Of a stretch of DNA of 64,000 bases, positions 54,701 through 63,751 are shown one piece after another. Every line of letters starts with the position of its first letter. Within the stretch, counting starts at the first letter, position 1. Origin of the DNA: Aspidapion aeneum (Eukaryota; Arthropoda; Insecta; Coleoptera; Brentidae); assembly GCA_963576565.1 (NCBI GenBank), contig OY755045.1:4417477-4481476 (forward strand), in the 5' to 3' direction. The translations under genes and the position numbers were made by a program. Under the pieces are notes generated by a model, which was given only the letters and a program-made list of their open reading frames with translations, was not told the origin of the DNA and did not search any database.

Positions 54701-56599
54701 TCAACTTCCCGGTCAAGTAAGTAATTTACGTTTTCTTCATAGCCGCAGAGGAATACCACATGATATTTATTCAGACAATGGCACAAACTTCCAAGGAGTA
54801 AATTTTAAAAAATCACTTTACAGGCTTTTTTCTAACGTTTTTGATGGATCCCCTCATAAAGGGGTCTACTCTCATACAGGTTTTTGTTCATATGGGATGA
54901 CCCCACTTGTACCTCTTCTAAATATAAAATAGGAAAAAAACTAAAATGTTAAAAATTATTTTTTTTTTTAATTTCTAACATGTGTTATCTTATTCGAAAG
55001 CTTATTTATTAATATAATTTTTTGTTAACACTTGAGGTATGTTCCTATTGTACAGGGTGTCCCAAATTGGACACTTTTACAGGGTTTAAGGTACTTCTAG
55101 GGGAGACAGAGAAAAACTGACCACGCATTGCGAGGCTCAAATTTCAAGAGAAGATTTATAGTAAAAACCGCATTTTGAAATATCGTCTCGTCTTTGAGTT
55201 ACGGGGGCTTTTTGAAAAGTCTGCATTTTTGAAGGGGGTCTATAACTTCGTTATTATTGGTAATATTGATTTAGAGTAAATTGAAATTTTATAGACTTTG
55301 TCACGAGGAATTCACCCGCTAAATTAAATTTTAACTGTCACTTTTAGTTTTTGAGATATGATATAAAGTTGCATTTTTTCTTATGGAAGGGCCTATACTT
55401 TAATTAATTTTCGAATTCGTCATTGAATTCTTTTCAAAATGATGTATCATATGTCATAATTTGATTGAGCGGTTTCGGAGATAATTAAAGTTTTTTATTT
55501 TTGTCTAGTGTGCGTTGAATGACGTCATGCGCCATTGACGTGAAAGCCTTGCGGTCAAATGCTACTTCAATGCTCCTATAGTTTTGTTGTCTTATACTAT
55601 GCAAATCAAGTTGGCCTTGCGTCTTGGCGTTTTGTCATTGTTTTCAATTGTTTAAACAATTTGACATTACGCTTTGATATGAAATTATTTTGCACAAAAG
55701 CGTTTTAATTTTATTTTGAAATATGTATCATTTTTGTTACTTTTTATAACTAGGCTTTGAGGGCAGTCAGCTGAATTATAATTTTTCCAAACTAGGCTTA
55801 CTATATTTTTGACTGTGTAAAATAATAAAAATACTGGAGTGCCTTGACCTGCCTCAGCAGGAATTCATAGCGCCCTAGAAATAAGTGAAAAAGCTGAATA
55901 TCTCCTAAACCGCTCAATGAAACTATGACATATGATACATCATTTTGAAAAGAATTCAATGACAAATTCGAAAATTAATTAAAATATAGGCCATTCCATA
56001 AGAAAAAATGCAACTTTATGTCATATCTCAAAAACTAAAAGTGACAGTTAAAATATAATTTAGCGGGTGAATTCCCTGTAACAAAGTCTATAAAACTGCA
56101 ATTTACTCTAAATCAAAATTTCCACTAATAACGAAGTTATAGACCCCCTTCAAAAATGCAGACTTTTTAAAAAGCCCCCGTAGCTCAAAGACGAGACTAT
56201 ATTTCAAAATGCGGTTTTCACTATAAGTCTTCCCTTAAAATTTGAGCCTCGTAATGCGTGGTCAGTTTTTCTCTGTCTCCCCTAGAAGTACCTTAAACCC
56301 CCTAAAAGTGCCCAATTTGGGACACCCTGTACATCGTAACTATATTTTTTTACAGAAACGTGGATTTTGGCGAGTTCCTTACACCAGAAGTAAAAGCAAG
56401 GCACAAAGATACTATCTACGATTTGATAGCGAACATAGTGCACGACGGGGAACCAGGAAAGGGTACTTACAAGGTTCACATCGTGCAAAAATCGACAGGT
56501 CAGTGGTACGAAATGCAAGATTTACATGTCACCGAAATTTTACCTCAAATGATTACTCTGACAGAAGCCTATATTCAAATATACGAGTTAAGAACTTAG
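45775..56599 (+). CDS. Usp39: USP39/Sad1-type tri-snRNP protein (inactive ubiquitin peptidase homologue)
   Basis: Nine exons with AG/GT borders and matching phases: 45775-45835, 46559-46609, 47007-47261 (or from 47004), 49020-49195, 50746-50971, 51176-51369, 52604-52696, 54526-54716, 56356-56599; 496 residues, stop TAG. A short basic start (MYQRFRVEPPGKRQRVD) is followed by a ZnF-UBP (about 43-122, with CLVCGKYFQGRGTNTHAYTH) and a UCH-like domain from about 145 to the end (GLNNIKANDYCNVVLQ, RPPGDSAYLLVQRFGELM, YLILYIKRFTKN, DLIANIVHDG, LPQMITLTEAYIQI). The catalytic Cys box reads NDY and the His box GTY, so both catalytic residues are absent, as in known USP39. Known role: assembly of the U4/U6.U5 tri-snRNP before splicing, in the nucleus. 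The human protein has a longer N-terminus. Introns carry many repeats but the reading frame is intact. Confidence 0.97.
46144..46325. repeat. Copy of ACAATC-rich MITE in USP39 intron 1
   Basis: GGGGTGAATAGCTCTCACAA to GTTAGCCATTCACCTCTCG; the ends resemble CGAGGGGTGAACAGCT of the element at 60584-61575, and CTCACAATC units lie between. It is interrupted by the 28-bp palindrome at 46270. Confidence 0.75.
46270..46297. mobile_element. 28-bp palindromic micro-insertion, 7-bp TSD
   Basis: Arms CATTGAGTAAATA and the inverted TATTTACTCAATG meet at the centre. CCTTGGG is duplicated at 46263-46269 and 46298-46304. Related MITE copies at 61287 and 61549 read ACACATTTTGGGGTTAG and ACACATTTTGGGTTAG without the insertion. 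Confidence 0.82.
47001..47006 (+). promoter_or_regulatory. Tandem NAGNAG splice acceptor of USP39 exon 3
   Basis: The intron ends TTTCTCTTTCAGCAG. Splicing after the first or second CAG keeps frame and adds or omits one alanine (A-G-T-K or G-T-K). Confidence 0.75.
47469..47527. mobile_element. 59-bp palindromic insertion, 7-bp TSD
   Basis: Ends CATTGAGTAAATAACC and (inverted, at the right) the same with one base changed. The centre is AT-rich (ATATACATTATATATAT). CACTCAC is duplicated at 47462-47468 and 47528-47534. It lies in USP39 intron 3. Confidence 0.82.
47555..48845 (-). repeat. Composite repeat, copy B
   Basis: Inverse of 11830-12900. Tandem units with ACTTCCAGGAACGCT-like text (47630-47930) are followed by the inverted block (47945-48845). 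It is interrupted by a Harbinger-type MITE at 48139-48736. It fills most of USP39 intron 3. Confidence 0.82.
48139..48736 (+). mobile_element. Harbinger-type MITE, copy 2
   Basis: Ends AGTATTGTTCATACTCGTC and GACGAGTATGAACGATCCA, TAA on both sides (48136-48138 and 48737-48739). Copy A of the composite repeat (ACTAGTAAGAACC at 12092) shows the empty site. Confidence 0.92.
49721..50690 (-). pseudogene. LINE reverse transcriptase fragment in USP39 intron 4
   Basis: Reading 50660 down to 50000: KNYRGILVTSTLSRLFGRIL, ELEEEEQSGFRAGRSCSDN, FVDLQNAYDTVPVEKLW, TKGLRQGCYISPTLF and LPYTLQFADDQVIVANN. These are RT fingers/palm motifs, including the F-A-D-D catalytic pair and the earlier VDLQ-A-YD. Frameshifts follow, then the tail shared with 25614-26045. 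Same RTE/CR1-like family; 5' truncated and decayed. Confidence 0.9.
51373..52440. mobile_element. Foldback element (CAGGGTGTCCCAAATTGG ends) at a splice site
   Basis: Two inverted halves of about 450 bp each; CAGGGTGTCCCAAATTGG at both ends, TA flanking at 51371-51372 and 52441-52442. Interior blocks (CTAAAAGTGACAG, GCGGGCGAATTCC) recur inverted. It starts 4 bp into USP39 intron 6. A second copy is at 55053-56329. Confidence 0.93.
52790..53065. repeat. Small tandem and inverted repeats in USP39 intron 7
   Basis: AAATTTGGTAAATCACGAAT with GTCCAAGTAACAACAAAATT is repeated twice (52792-52840, 52841-52886). GAAACAAAATTTCGGAC (52916) is inverted as GTCCGAAATTTTGTTTC (53045), with TTAGTAAGTATC/GATACTTACTAA inside. 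Confidence 0.85.
53098..54500 (+). repeat. Three tandem 493-bp units in USP39 intron 7
   Basis: AAAAAACTGCACTTTTTGGG starts near 53101, 53593 and 54087. Each unit has GTGCCACGACGAAGCTACGG and AAGTGACTTTGGCGGC; units one and two also have TAGGGGGCCCCGAAAAG. The last unit ends about 25 bp before exon 8. The third unit carries a 28-bp palindrome insertion (54413-54440). Confidence 0.95.
54413..54440. mobile_element. 28-bp palindromic micro-insertion, 7-bp TSD, empty sites present
   Basis: Arms CAATGAATAC and GTATTCATTG around an 8-nt centre. CCAAAAC is duplicated at 54406-54412 and 54441-54447. Units one (AATTGCCAAAACTC, near 53434) and two (AATTGTAAAAACTC, near 53926) lack it. Confidence 0.88.
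54741..54840 (+). pseudogene. BEL/Pao retrotransposon integrase fragment
   Basis: SRRGIPHDIYSDNGTNFQGV with following NFKKSLYRLF matches the integrase core of BEL/Pao elements, where D of SDNGTNF is catalytic. Only about 33 codons remain, in USP39 intron 8 next to the exon 8 donor. No LTRs seen. Confidence 0.8.
55053..56329. mobile_element. Foldback element, second copy, with extra centre
   Basis: Same ends CAGGGTGTCCCAAATTGG and TA flanks (55051-55052, 56330-56331) as 51373-52440. The middle (about 55737-55910) carries unrelated sequence (GCCTTGACCTGCCTCAGCAG). It ends 26 bp before the last USP39 exon and just upstream of its polypyrimidine tract. Confidence 0.92.
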
Positions 56600-56604
56600 T
56601 ACAA

Positions 56605-56610
56605 AATAAA
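56605..56610 (+). promoter_or_regulatory. USP39 polyadenylation signal
   Basis: AATAAA five bases after the stop codon of USP39; the nearest downstream canonical hexamer. Confidence 0.6.
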
Positions 56611-56675
56611 ATATATTTTTTTATGATTTTTACTGTAAATATACATGTCAGTGAATTTTTTTAACACATTGTACG

Positions 56676-57160
56676 AAAATCCACAGGAAGTGGTACAGTC
56701 GGGGACTTTTTAAATGGCCGCCCTTGAAAATAAAAATTATTCTTAAAAAATTGTGAACTTTACCTCTGTATGTATACATAAAAATTTAAAAATGTATATT
56801 TTTTCATTTCTTTCAGTGATTAATTTTGAGAGAAAAAAAATACACCGGCAATTTAAAAAGTCCCCGACTGTACAAAATGCAAGATTTGCACGCCACAGAA
56901 ATTTTACTTCAAATCATTACTCTGACAGAAGCATACGTGTTAAGAACTTAATAAAAAAGGAAATATTTTTATGATTTTTACTGTAAAATGTGGGTATCTT
57001 TCAAGATATTGTGCAAATATCCACAGGTCAGTGGTATGAAATGCAAAATTTGAACATTTTACTTAAATACATAATAAAATGTTATAGTTAATTAAACGAA
57101 TTAAGAACTTAATAAAAAAAATAATAAAAAAATATTTTGATGATTTTTACTTAAAGTACA
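56676..57160 (+). pseudogene. Two degraded tandem copies of USP39 last exon end
   Basis: Copy 1 (56678-56693 plus 56871-56995) has TGCAAGATTTGCACGCCAC, GAAATTTTACTTCAAATCAT and GTGTTAAGAACTTAAT, matching exon 9 plus its 3' UTR. Copy 2 (about 57005-57160) has AAATATCCACAGGTCAGTGG, ATGAAATGCAAAATTTGAAC and AATTAAGAACTTAAT with larger deletions. Neither keeps a useful frame. Confidence 0.9.
56696..56870. mobile_element. MITE with CAGTCGGGGACTTTTTAAA ends, TA target
   Basis: CAGTCGGGGACTTTTTAAAT and its inverse bound 175 bp. TA at 56694-56695 and 56871-56872. It splits duplicated USP39 exon copy 1. The true exon (AGTGGTACGAAATGCA) is the empty site. Tc1/mariner-type target. Confidence 0.93.
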
Positions 57161-57253
57161 GCTGATTTAAAAAAAAACTGATACGACTTTTTCCAATATT
57201 TCAGCAGTGTATTCTAAGGCAATCAAAACCTCAGTATTTTAACAATGTCAAAA

Positions 57254-58161
57254 CTTTTACACCAGTATTTACTAAAACCTTAAGACTTAGCATTGTAGAC
57301 CGGGTTTAAGTATCAAGTCTATAGACTTGATACCGACCGGTTTAAGTGTATTTTTTTAATACTCACAGGTCAAATAACTGCAAAGATTTGGTTCACCCTA
57401 ATGTGAAATATGATAGTAAGCATTTCTCAGTGAGTTTCATCTCATATAAATTCAAATTAACTTTAAAAATAAAGAAAAGCCACATAAAAATTTTGTAACC
57501 AAATGTCATTTTTTGAAAACTTAGTCCGTGCAGTCATAGGATTCCCGTTAAAAATAGTCTCAAATTGTAGTACCACCCCTGAGGGGTGGTTTAAAGTTTG
57601 AAAAACAATAGAAATAATCCATGATTGACAAAAAAACTGACATACAAAAATATTCAAAGCTAAATAATACATAAATAACTTAAAACTATATCTGTAGATG
57701 CATTACCGTATTAAATACGTATCAATATTTAAATACTGTAAAAAGCACAAGATATATTAGAATCCCTTTTAAATTACTCATTCACTAAAACAAGCGACCA
57801 TCGGTTTAATCGGCGCTAACTTGTCTAAAAAATTAACATGTAAAATATAGCGGACAGCTGACTTACACCGTTTTTATTCGACATTTCCTAGTGACATTTG
57901 GAGGTTTAAATATGGCTACCATTGTTAAACCAAAATATTTGATTATTTTTATTTATTTATAACCTTTGTGTGGAAATAATGTCTTTGTAACAACAAAAAA
58001 AGATGACCCATATCGCAAGGTATTTATGAACAATTTATATAAATACTAAAAACTATTGCATTTACGGGAAAAATGAGTTAAACCTTCAACCAAAATGTAG
58101 ACTTTTAAACCTAGGATTGTAGGACTTAGCACTTAGCACCCTTTGGTAAATACTGGTGTAA
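57254..58161. mobile_element. Inverted-repeat element (TTTACACCAGTATTTAC ends)
   Basis: TTTACACCAGTATTTACTAA at the left and the inverse TTGGTAAATACTGGTGTAAA at the right, with GACTTAGCA inside each. Contains a GACTTGATACC/AAGTC hairpin near 57315. No ORF. Confidence 0.8.
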
Positions 58162-58181
58162 ATGGCAATTAAAAAAATTAA

Positions 58182-58690
58182 TGGATCCATGATGGATCTG
58201 ACACTTTCCTGGCTATCCTATTATCACAGCCTTGAAAACAGTTTTTTGTAAATATCTCAGAAACTAAAGCTCTTACCAAGTTTTTGGTCATAACTCGAAT
58301 TATTGAGCAAAATATAGTCTACTATATTCCGAAAACAGTGTATTGATACGATACTCCGTTAAAAAGTTAGCATTTTTTGAAGTTTTTAATTGTCAAAAAA
58401 CTGTCATTAGCATTAATGGATTTTGACCAAAATCTAATCAGCTCGTAAGAGTGTCGAACACTATTTTACTTGAAAATTTTATAAAAATCGATTCAGCGGT
58501 TTATGAGCTATCGTATTACGGACAGAAATAATATACACACACAGACAGACATCACGACGATATTGCTAGAATACATCAAAATACATTGAAATAACAAATT
58601 TTTGGCGTTATCTCAAAAAAAAGTTTTTCGTCGAAAATAATACCTTCTCTAGCCATTGCTACGATGGGCTAGGAAGGTAAAAATAATAAA
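58182..58690 (-). repeat. Dispersed TGTCTGTC repeat, fullest copy
   Basis: Inverse of 32829-33307 from ATGGATCCATGATGGATCTG to GAGAAGGTATTATTTTC (inverse) and CCTAGC. Contains the (ACAG) run, the ACCGCTGAATCGATTTTTAT core (inverse) and CGGAGTATCGTATCAATACA (inverse). Confidence 0.9.
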
Positions 58691-60575
58691 AAACATCGCT
58701 AGATGAAAAAAAAATGTTTTCTATTTTTTTTTTTCAAAAAATACTAGAGACCAAAAAGTCCCCAAAACAAACCAAGATTTTTGTGGATGATTCTACAAAA
58801 ATGGTGCTGTGGAGTGGGAATGCATGTTTTTCAAACACAGACTGCAAATGAAGCATAGTTTTAGTTACAAGATTTAAAACGAAATGTTTTCTTTATGGAG
58901 CATTTGAGTTTAATGTATAAAAAAAATTGCAAGTTTACAATTTTTTTTATTACAAAACAAATACCTCATTCCTCTGGTGTAGTCCCAAACCAAATATAAA
59001 AAACTCAAATTGAAAAAATATCCTAATAAATAATATTTAACCAAGTCTTAACTATTTATCAAAAAATTGATAAAACTTAAGTTTGCAGTCATATTTTTGA
59101 AAATCCGAATTTATATTTTCTCCGGAAAATTTTACAATTTTAAACGTGCTCCATTTTTAATAACACAATATTTGTGAATACCACCGGTTAATTTCTAGAG
59201 AAAGAGACGGCCCTGGATATCTAATTTACTTGTGAGGGTGACAAGTTGTGACAGATAATGTCAACTTTAGTTTGGTTTAAGTTATAGATCTTTTTATTTT
59301 CGGCAGAAAATTAGCTTTTTTCGGAAAAATCAAAAAGGAACGCTTCAATTATCATTCCGCTGGTAAGTAAATATTCAACTGATATCAATAGTATAATTTT
59401 TTTGTTGATTGTTTTAAAATTATAAGTATAGGAACTTTGTTTATATAAAACTTAAGTTAAGTAGTCTAAATAGATTTTGATTTAAATTGGAAAATCATTA
59501 AAAAACTCATTCCTCTGGTACTCATCCCTCTGGAATTTTTATGCAATAATTCCTAAAATTCGGGAAAATAAATGTTTCTTAGCTTACACCTAATTAGTTA
59601 CATAAATTTAACAAAACAAAATTATTTACTGTTCCGTACTGTTATTTAAAGGCAATGACCAAAAATGATATCCATATAGCCCACTTTTGGTAGAATCATC
59701 CTTGTATGTATTTCAGAAACCACCAGCGATGCACTACATAATAAGGAGGTAATTGTTGGGTCAAAAACAACAGTTTTTTTTTACAAAATTACTGTATTTT
59801 TAACTCGTTAAGATACACACTTTTTTCTATTTCTCAGTTCGCAAATATACAAAATTAAAAAATTTACAGGCAAAACTTCACAACCATTCCTTCGCAAGTT
59901 ATAGAAAAAAAATACAACAGAAATATTTTTAAAACTAACAGTACGTATGTAATAAAAGCAATGAAATTTAAGGGTGCTAAATCTACTTATTCTTCTTTAT
60001 TTAAGAATAAAAGCTAGTATTGTCATGACTTCTACACGCATTAAATCGGTCAGGTCACGGTTCGTTCGGCACGGCACATTCAGCATTCTTTGCTTTGAAT
60101 TGACTGATTTAAATGAATAAATTTAATATTACATAACAAGAGAAAAAAATGACAAATATTTCACACGAGCTTAAATAACGAGGCGCTAGCCGAGTGAAAC
60201 AACACGCGAGTGTAAGAAAGTTACTTTCTATCGAATTCTGTACATTATTTTTCCTACGAACTCTGTTGAACTATACTAATTTTTGTAAAAATTGGTTTTT
60301 AATTTTGCACAAATCAAATAAAACTGCTTTTCCGCACATGTGTGGAAAAGTCTTTTTTAAAAATACACTTTGTGTATGTAGTAAACTGTGATCTAAAGTA
60401 AAAAACGTCTGAAGCTCAACTAATCGTTCCGATTCCATCCGTGGTATCTATGACGACCCGAGCTTGCCGTGCCGAATGAACCGCAATATGATCGATTTAA
60501 AGCGCATGAACTTTAAAAGTGCGAAAAGTTTCGAATGTTTGTGCATTTTCCGACTTAAATTTATTTTTAACAATT
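58691..60575. other. AT-rich, nothing recognised
   Basis: TTCGGCACGGCACATTCAGC (60067) and GCCGTGCCGAATGAACCG (60466) are imperfectly inverted around 400 bp and may bound a MITE. No gene supported. Confidence 0.4.
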
Positions 60576-60583
60576 AAAATAAG

Positions 60584-61575
60584 CGAGGGGTGAACAGCTC
60601 TCATAATCGGTGTACACATTTCTCACAATCTGTTTACAATCCTTCACAATCTTTACACAATCCCTCCCAATCTCTCACAATCCTTCACAATCTTATCACA
60701 ATCCCTCACAATCTTACCACAATCTTTACACAATCCCTCACAATCTTTACACAATCCCTCACAATCTTAGCAAAAGATTGTGAATATTTATTTTTAATAA
60801 TTAAAATAAGCGAGGGGTGAACAGCTCTGACAATCGGTCTACACATTTCTCACAATCTGTTCACAATCCTTCACAATCTTTACACAATCCCTCCCAATCA
60901 CCCACAATCTCTCACAATCCTTCACAATCTTACCACAATCCCTCACAATCCCTCACAATCTTTACACAATCCCTCACAATCTTAGCAAAAGATTGTGAAT
61001 ATTTATTTTTAATAATTAAAATAAGCGAGGGGTGAACAGCTCTGACAATCGGTCTACACATTTCTCACAATCTGTTCACAATCCTTCACAATCTTTACAC
61101 AATCCCTCCCAATCACCCACAATCTCTCACAATCCTTCACAATCTTACCACAATCCCTCACAATCTTACCACAATCCCTCACAATCTTACCACAATCCCT
61201 CACAATCTTACCACAATCCCTCACAATCTTTACACAATCCCTCACAATCTTAGCAAAAGATTGTGAATGTTCACAATCGGCGTACACATTTTGGGGTTAG
61301 CTGGTCACCCCTCGGGTATTAAGTAGCAGAGCTGGGAACGGTAAATTAAGAGGGCGGCAAAAAACACTACAGACTTGATGACCTTTTTTTTTTTTTTTGG
61401 TCGCAAGAATTTTCGATGGGGCGGACCCCCCTACCCCGCCCCTTAAGGCACGCTACGCCGCTCACAATCCCTCACAATCTTGCCATAATCTTTTACAATC
61501 TTGCCACAATCTTAGCAAAAGATTGTGGATTTTCACAATCGGTGTACACATTTTGGGTTAGCTGTTCACCCCTCG
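60584..61575. mobile_element. MITE with CGAGGGGTGAACAGCT ends and internal tandem expansion
   Basis: CGAGGGGTGAACAGCT at both ends, inverted. AAAATAAG is duplicated exactly at 60576-60583 and 61576-61583. The interior is CACAATC-rich. The left part is amplified in units of 215-227 bp starting at 60584, 60811 and 61026, each including TTATTTTTAA and AAAATAAG from the host flank. A separate G/C-rich element (about 61320-61460) is nested near the right end. Confidence 0.88.
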
Positions 61576-61583
61576 AAAATAAG

Positions 61584-62724
61584 TTAATTAAGTTGTAAAA
61601 TAAACAAAACGTTAATGTCTAAATTGTTACTATTTTATAAAACTAGTTTTTAGGGTTAAAGCAAAATTGACAGAAAAACGAGTATTCTGTCTATAATGAA
61701 ATACCCGAAAAAATTCTACTAAAATCTTCTCATTTTCAAAGATTTGGCAAAAAAAACTACAAAACTTAAACTGTGATTTTTAGTAATTTTTATAACATTT
61801 TCTAATAAATTATATAAATAAGTATATAATAATCCTCAAAACTATCTTTCTCAAACTCTGGTTTACATTTTTTTAGCTTAAATTTTTTATAAATTTTTTT
61901 GTTTGATTTTTTTAGTCTTTGAAACAAATTCATTATTTATTCAAATTTAACAAAATCAGTACGATCGAGTGTTAAAACCTATCATTTTTAATATATTATT
62001 AATGTTGGTTTACATCATTAGTGGTAAGTAGGATGACTTGATATTTTTTCTCTTTTTCTCTTAAAAATAAAGACAGAAATAGTTTTTTATATCTCTGTAT
62101 TTACCTTTAAGACAGAGAGGGAAACAGAAGTAAGCAATAACAAGTTTTTCTTTTGTTTTTTACCCACTTACCTCTACGATCACAAGATAAGTGTTTACTA
62201 ACAGTTGCACAGACTTGTTTTATGTGTCACTTAACTAAATCTTTCTTTAAAATAACACCCCACAAAAACAAGTGGTATTTTCTAAGTTAATTTTTGAAAA
62301 TGAAAAACTGGCTGTACTAAAATAAATCCAGATATCTTAAGAACTACTTAAACAAGGGTAGTAATATATAGCTTCTTTGAAAGGTTTTGAAACTACCTTT
62401 CAAATGAGGTGTCACAAGATTTTTGCAAAAAACAAATTGAAAATTAAAAAAAAAATTGCCTTCAACTTTTTTTTGGAAACCATTTCCCAAATTCCTATAT
62501 GTCTTTTATCTGGAACAAACAGTATTTAAATGGACAAACATGGTTTATTTCTATAAAAAGTTACTATAAATAAAGAAAAATTACATGAAAGACGATAGGG
62601 AGGAAAATAACTTTATACTTTATATACTATACTTTCAAATACTTTTTAAAGAGCGAATTAATTAAGTGAAACATATAACTCTGTCTGTGCAAGGGGTCAT
62701 TAACTTTTTTTGAGCCTAAAAACT
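61584..62724. other. AT-rich, probable 3' side of next gene
   Basis: No ORF. On the minus strand AATAAA at 62549-62544 is the first canonical signal after the stop at 62725-62727, so part of this may be its 3' UTR. Confidence 0.4.
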
Positions 62725-62925
62725 TCACATGTCAAGCCTCTTTGCTTTGCGCTTCCTTGCTTTGCCTGGTTCAGGGGAGCCTTGCTCTTTGGAGGGGCTT
62801 GGGGGGACAGTCTCGTCTTCTTCGTCCTCCTCGGCCTCTTTCGCCGAATCGGAGGACCCATGGTCTCCTTCTGAATTTAGTTCGTTTTCATTGTCGAGAA
62901 GATCGTCTTTTATTTCGTCATCATT
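62725..62925 (-). CDS. Last exon of an unidentified nuclear-type protein
   Basis: After an excellent acceptor (TTTTACTCTTTTTTTTAAAG) the exon reads 66 residues to TGA: NDDEIKDDLLDNENELN, an acidic AKEAEEDEEDETV stretch, PPSPSKEQGSPEPGK and a basic end ARKRKAKRLDM. The acidic stretch followed by a bipartite-like basic cluster suggests a nuclear or nucleolar protein with the basic cluster as localisation signal, but I do not recognise the family. Codon use is less AT-rich than the surroundings and the exon is free of repeats, supporting a real gene. Other exons must lie past 64000 or in unrecognised sequence. Treating the exon as phase 0 is an assumption. Confidence 0.65.
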   Translation of the reverse strand, partial: NDDEIKDDLLDNENELNSEGDHGSSDSAKEAEEDEEDETVPPSPSKEQGSPEPGKARKRKAKRLDM

Positions 62926-63464
62926 CTTTAAAAAAAAGAGTAAAACATTGTATGTGCAAGACAAATAATACTTAGTTGATTTTCCTAAATATTAATTATT
63001 CCGTTGCACTGGACCATACAGGTTGTCACGTGACACCGCAAAGTGCGCGGATAGAAAGTGCGCAACCCACCGGTGCGATGAGAGAGAGATCATCGTAGCC
63101 TCCATATTGAAACCGGCGTGTTTTACTCGGTTTCCAAAACTACAATTCAATCAACTGCAATTAGTGCCAATCAATTCTAAAATCATTCCAATCCGTTACC
63201 TCAACTCCTCACAGTGATTTCGATCAACTCAAAAACTCTGGTAGAAGCTTGGGCGCCCAGTGAAGGGAATTTGTACCGCCGAGAAATAGCAAGGTCGGTG
63301 TCAATCGACATTTTGTATGGTTCTCGCGTTATTTTCCATTTTTATCCTTAATGCGTTAAAAGTTTAACCAGCGCCTAAAGCTATCGAAAGGGTGTATGTC
63401 TTGTGCATACAAACATATCACCTTAGACTACTAACATAACTCCACAATAAAAATAAATGGATCT
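62926..63464. other. Intron of the 62725 gene, no other gene
   Basis: 63020-63260 is less AT-rich (TGTCACGTGACACC palindrome at 63025-63038) and may be the 5' region of a mobile element; unassigned. Confidence 0.35.
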
Positions 63465-63751
63465 ATGATTAAACTATGCAACCTAATTACTGCGTCCTTT
63501 AGGGTTAGGTATGTACCTAAACTGTGGAAAGTTGCAGAAGTTATCATGATCCCAAAACCGGGAAAACCACTCCATGACGTGTCATCTTACAGGCCAATAT
63601 CTTTGCTGCCAATTATATCCAAGCTCTATGAGAAATTATTGCTTAAAAGAATAAAACCCATCATAGAAAGACAAGAAATTATTCCATCTCATCAATTTGG
63701 TTTTCGAGACAAGCATTCCACGATAGATCAAGTACATAGAATTACTAATAA
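63465..63751 (+). pseudogene. jockey-type LINE reverse transcriptase fragment
   Basis: YVPKLWKVAEVIMIPKPGKP, SSYRPISLLPIISKLYEKLL and LKRIKPIIERQEIIPSHQFG then FRDKHSTIDQVHRITNK are the N-terminal RT motifs of jockey-clade LINEs. Open for 96 codons. The coding text is cut at 63751 by a Harbinger-type MITE. The catalytic F/YADD is beyond the break. Different LINE family from 49721-50690. Confidence 0.92.

Noticed and set aside
54429..54932. Single 167-codon protein
   Set aside because: It overlaps USP39 exon 8 in the wrong frame and then joins an integrase scrap by chance; the conserved reading is the USP39 frame from 54526.
60590..61253. Repeated SHNPSQS-type protein
   Set aside because: Translation of CACAATC-rich tandem units of a MITE with clear 8-bp target duplications.
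63240..63300. LTR retrotransposon primer-binding site near TTGGGCGCCCAGTGAAGG
   Set aside because: No LTR pair or TG...CA boundaries were found nearby; resemblance is too short.
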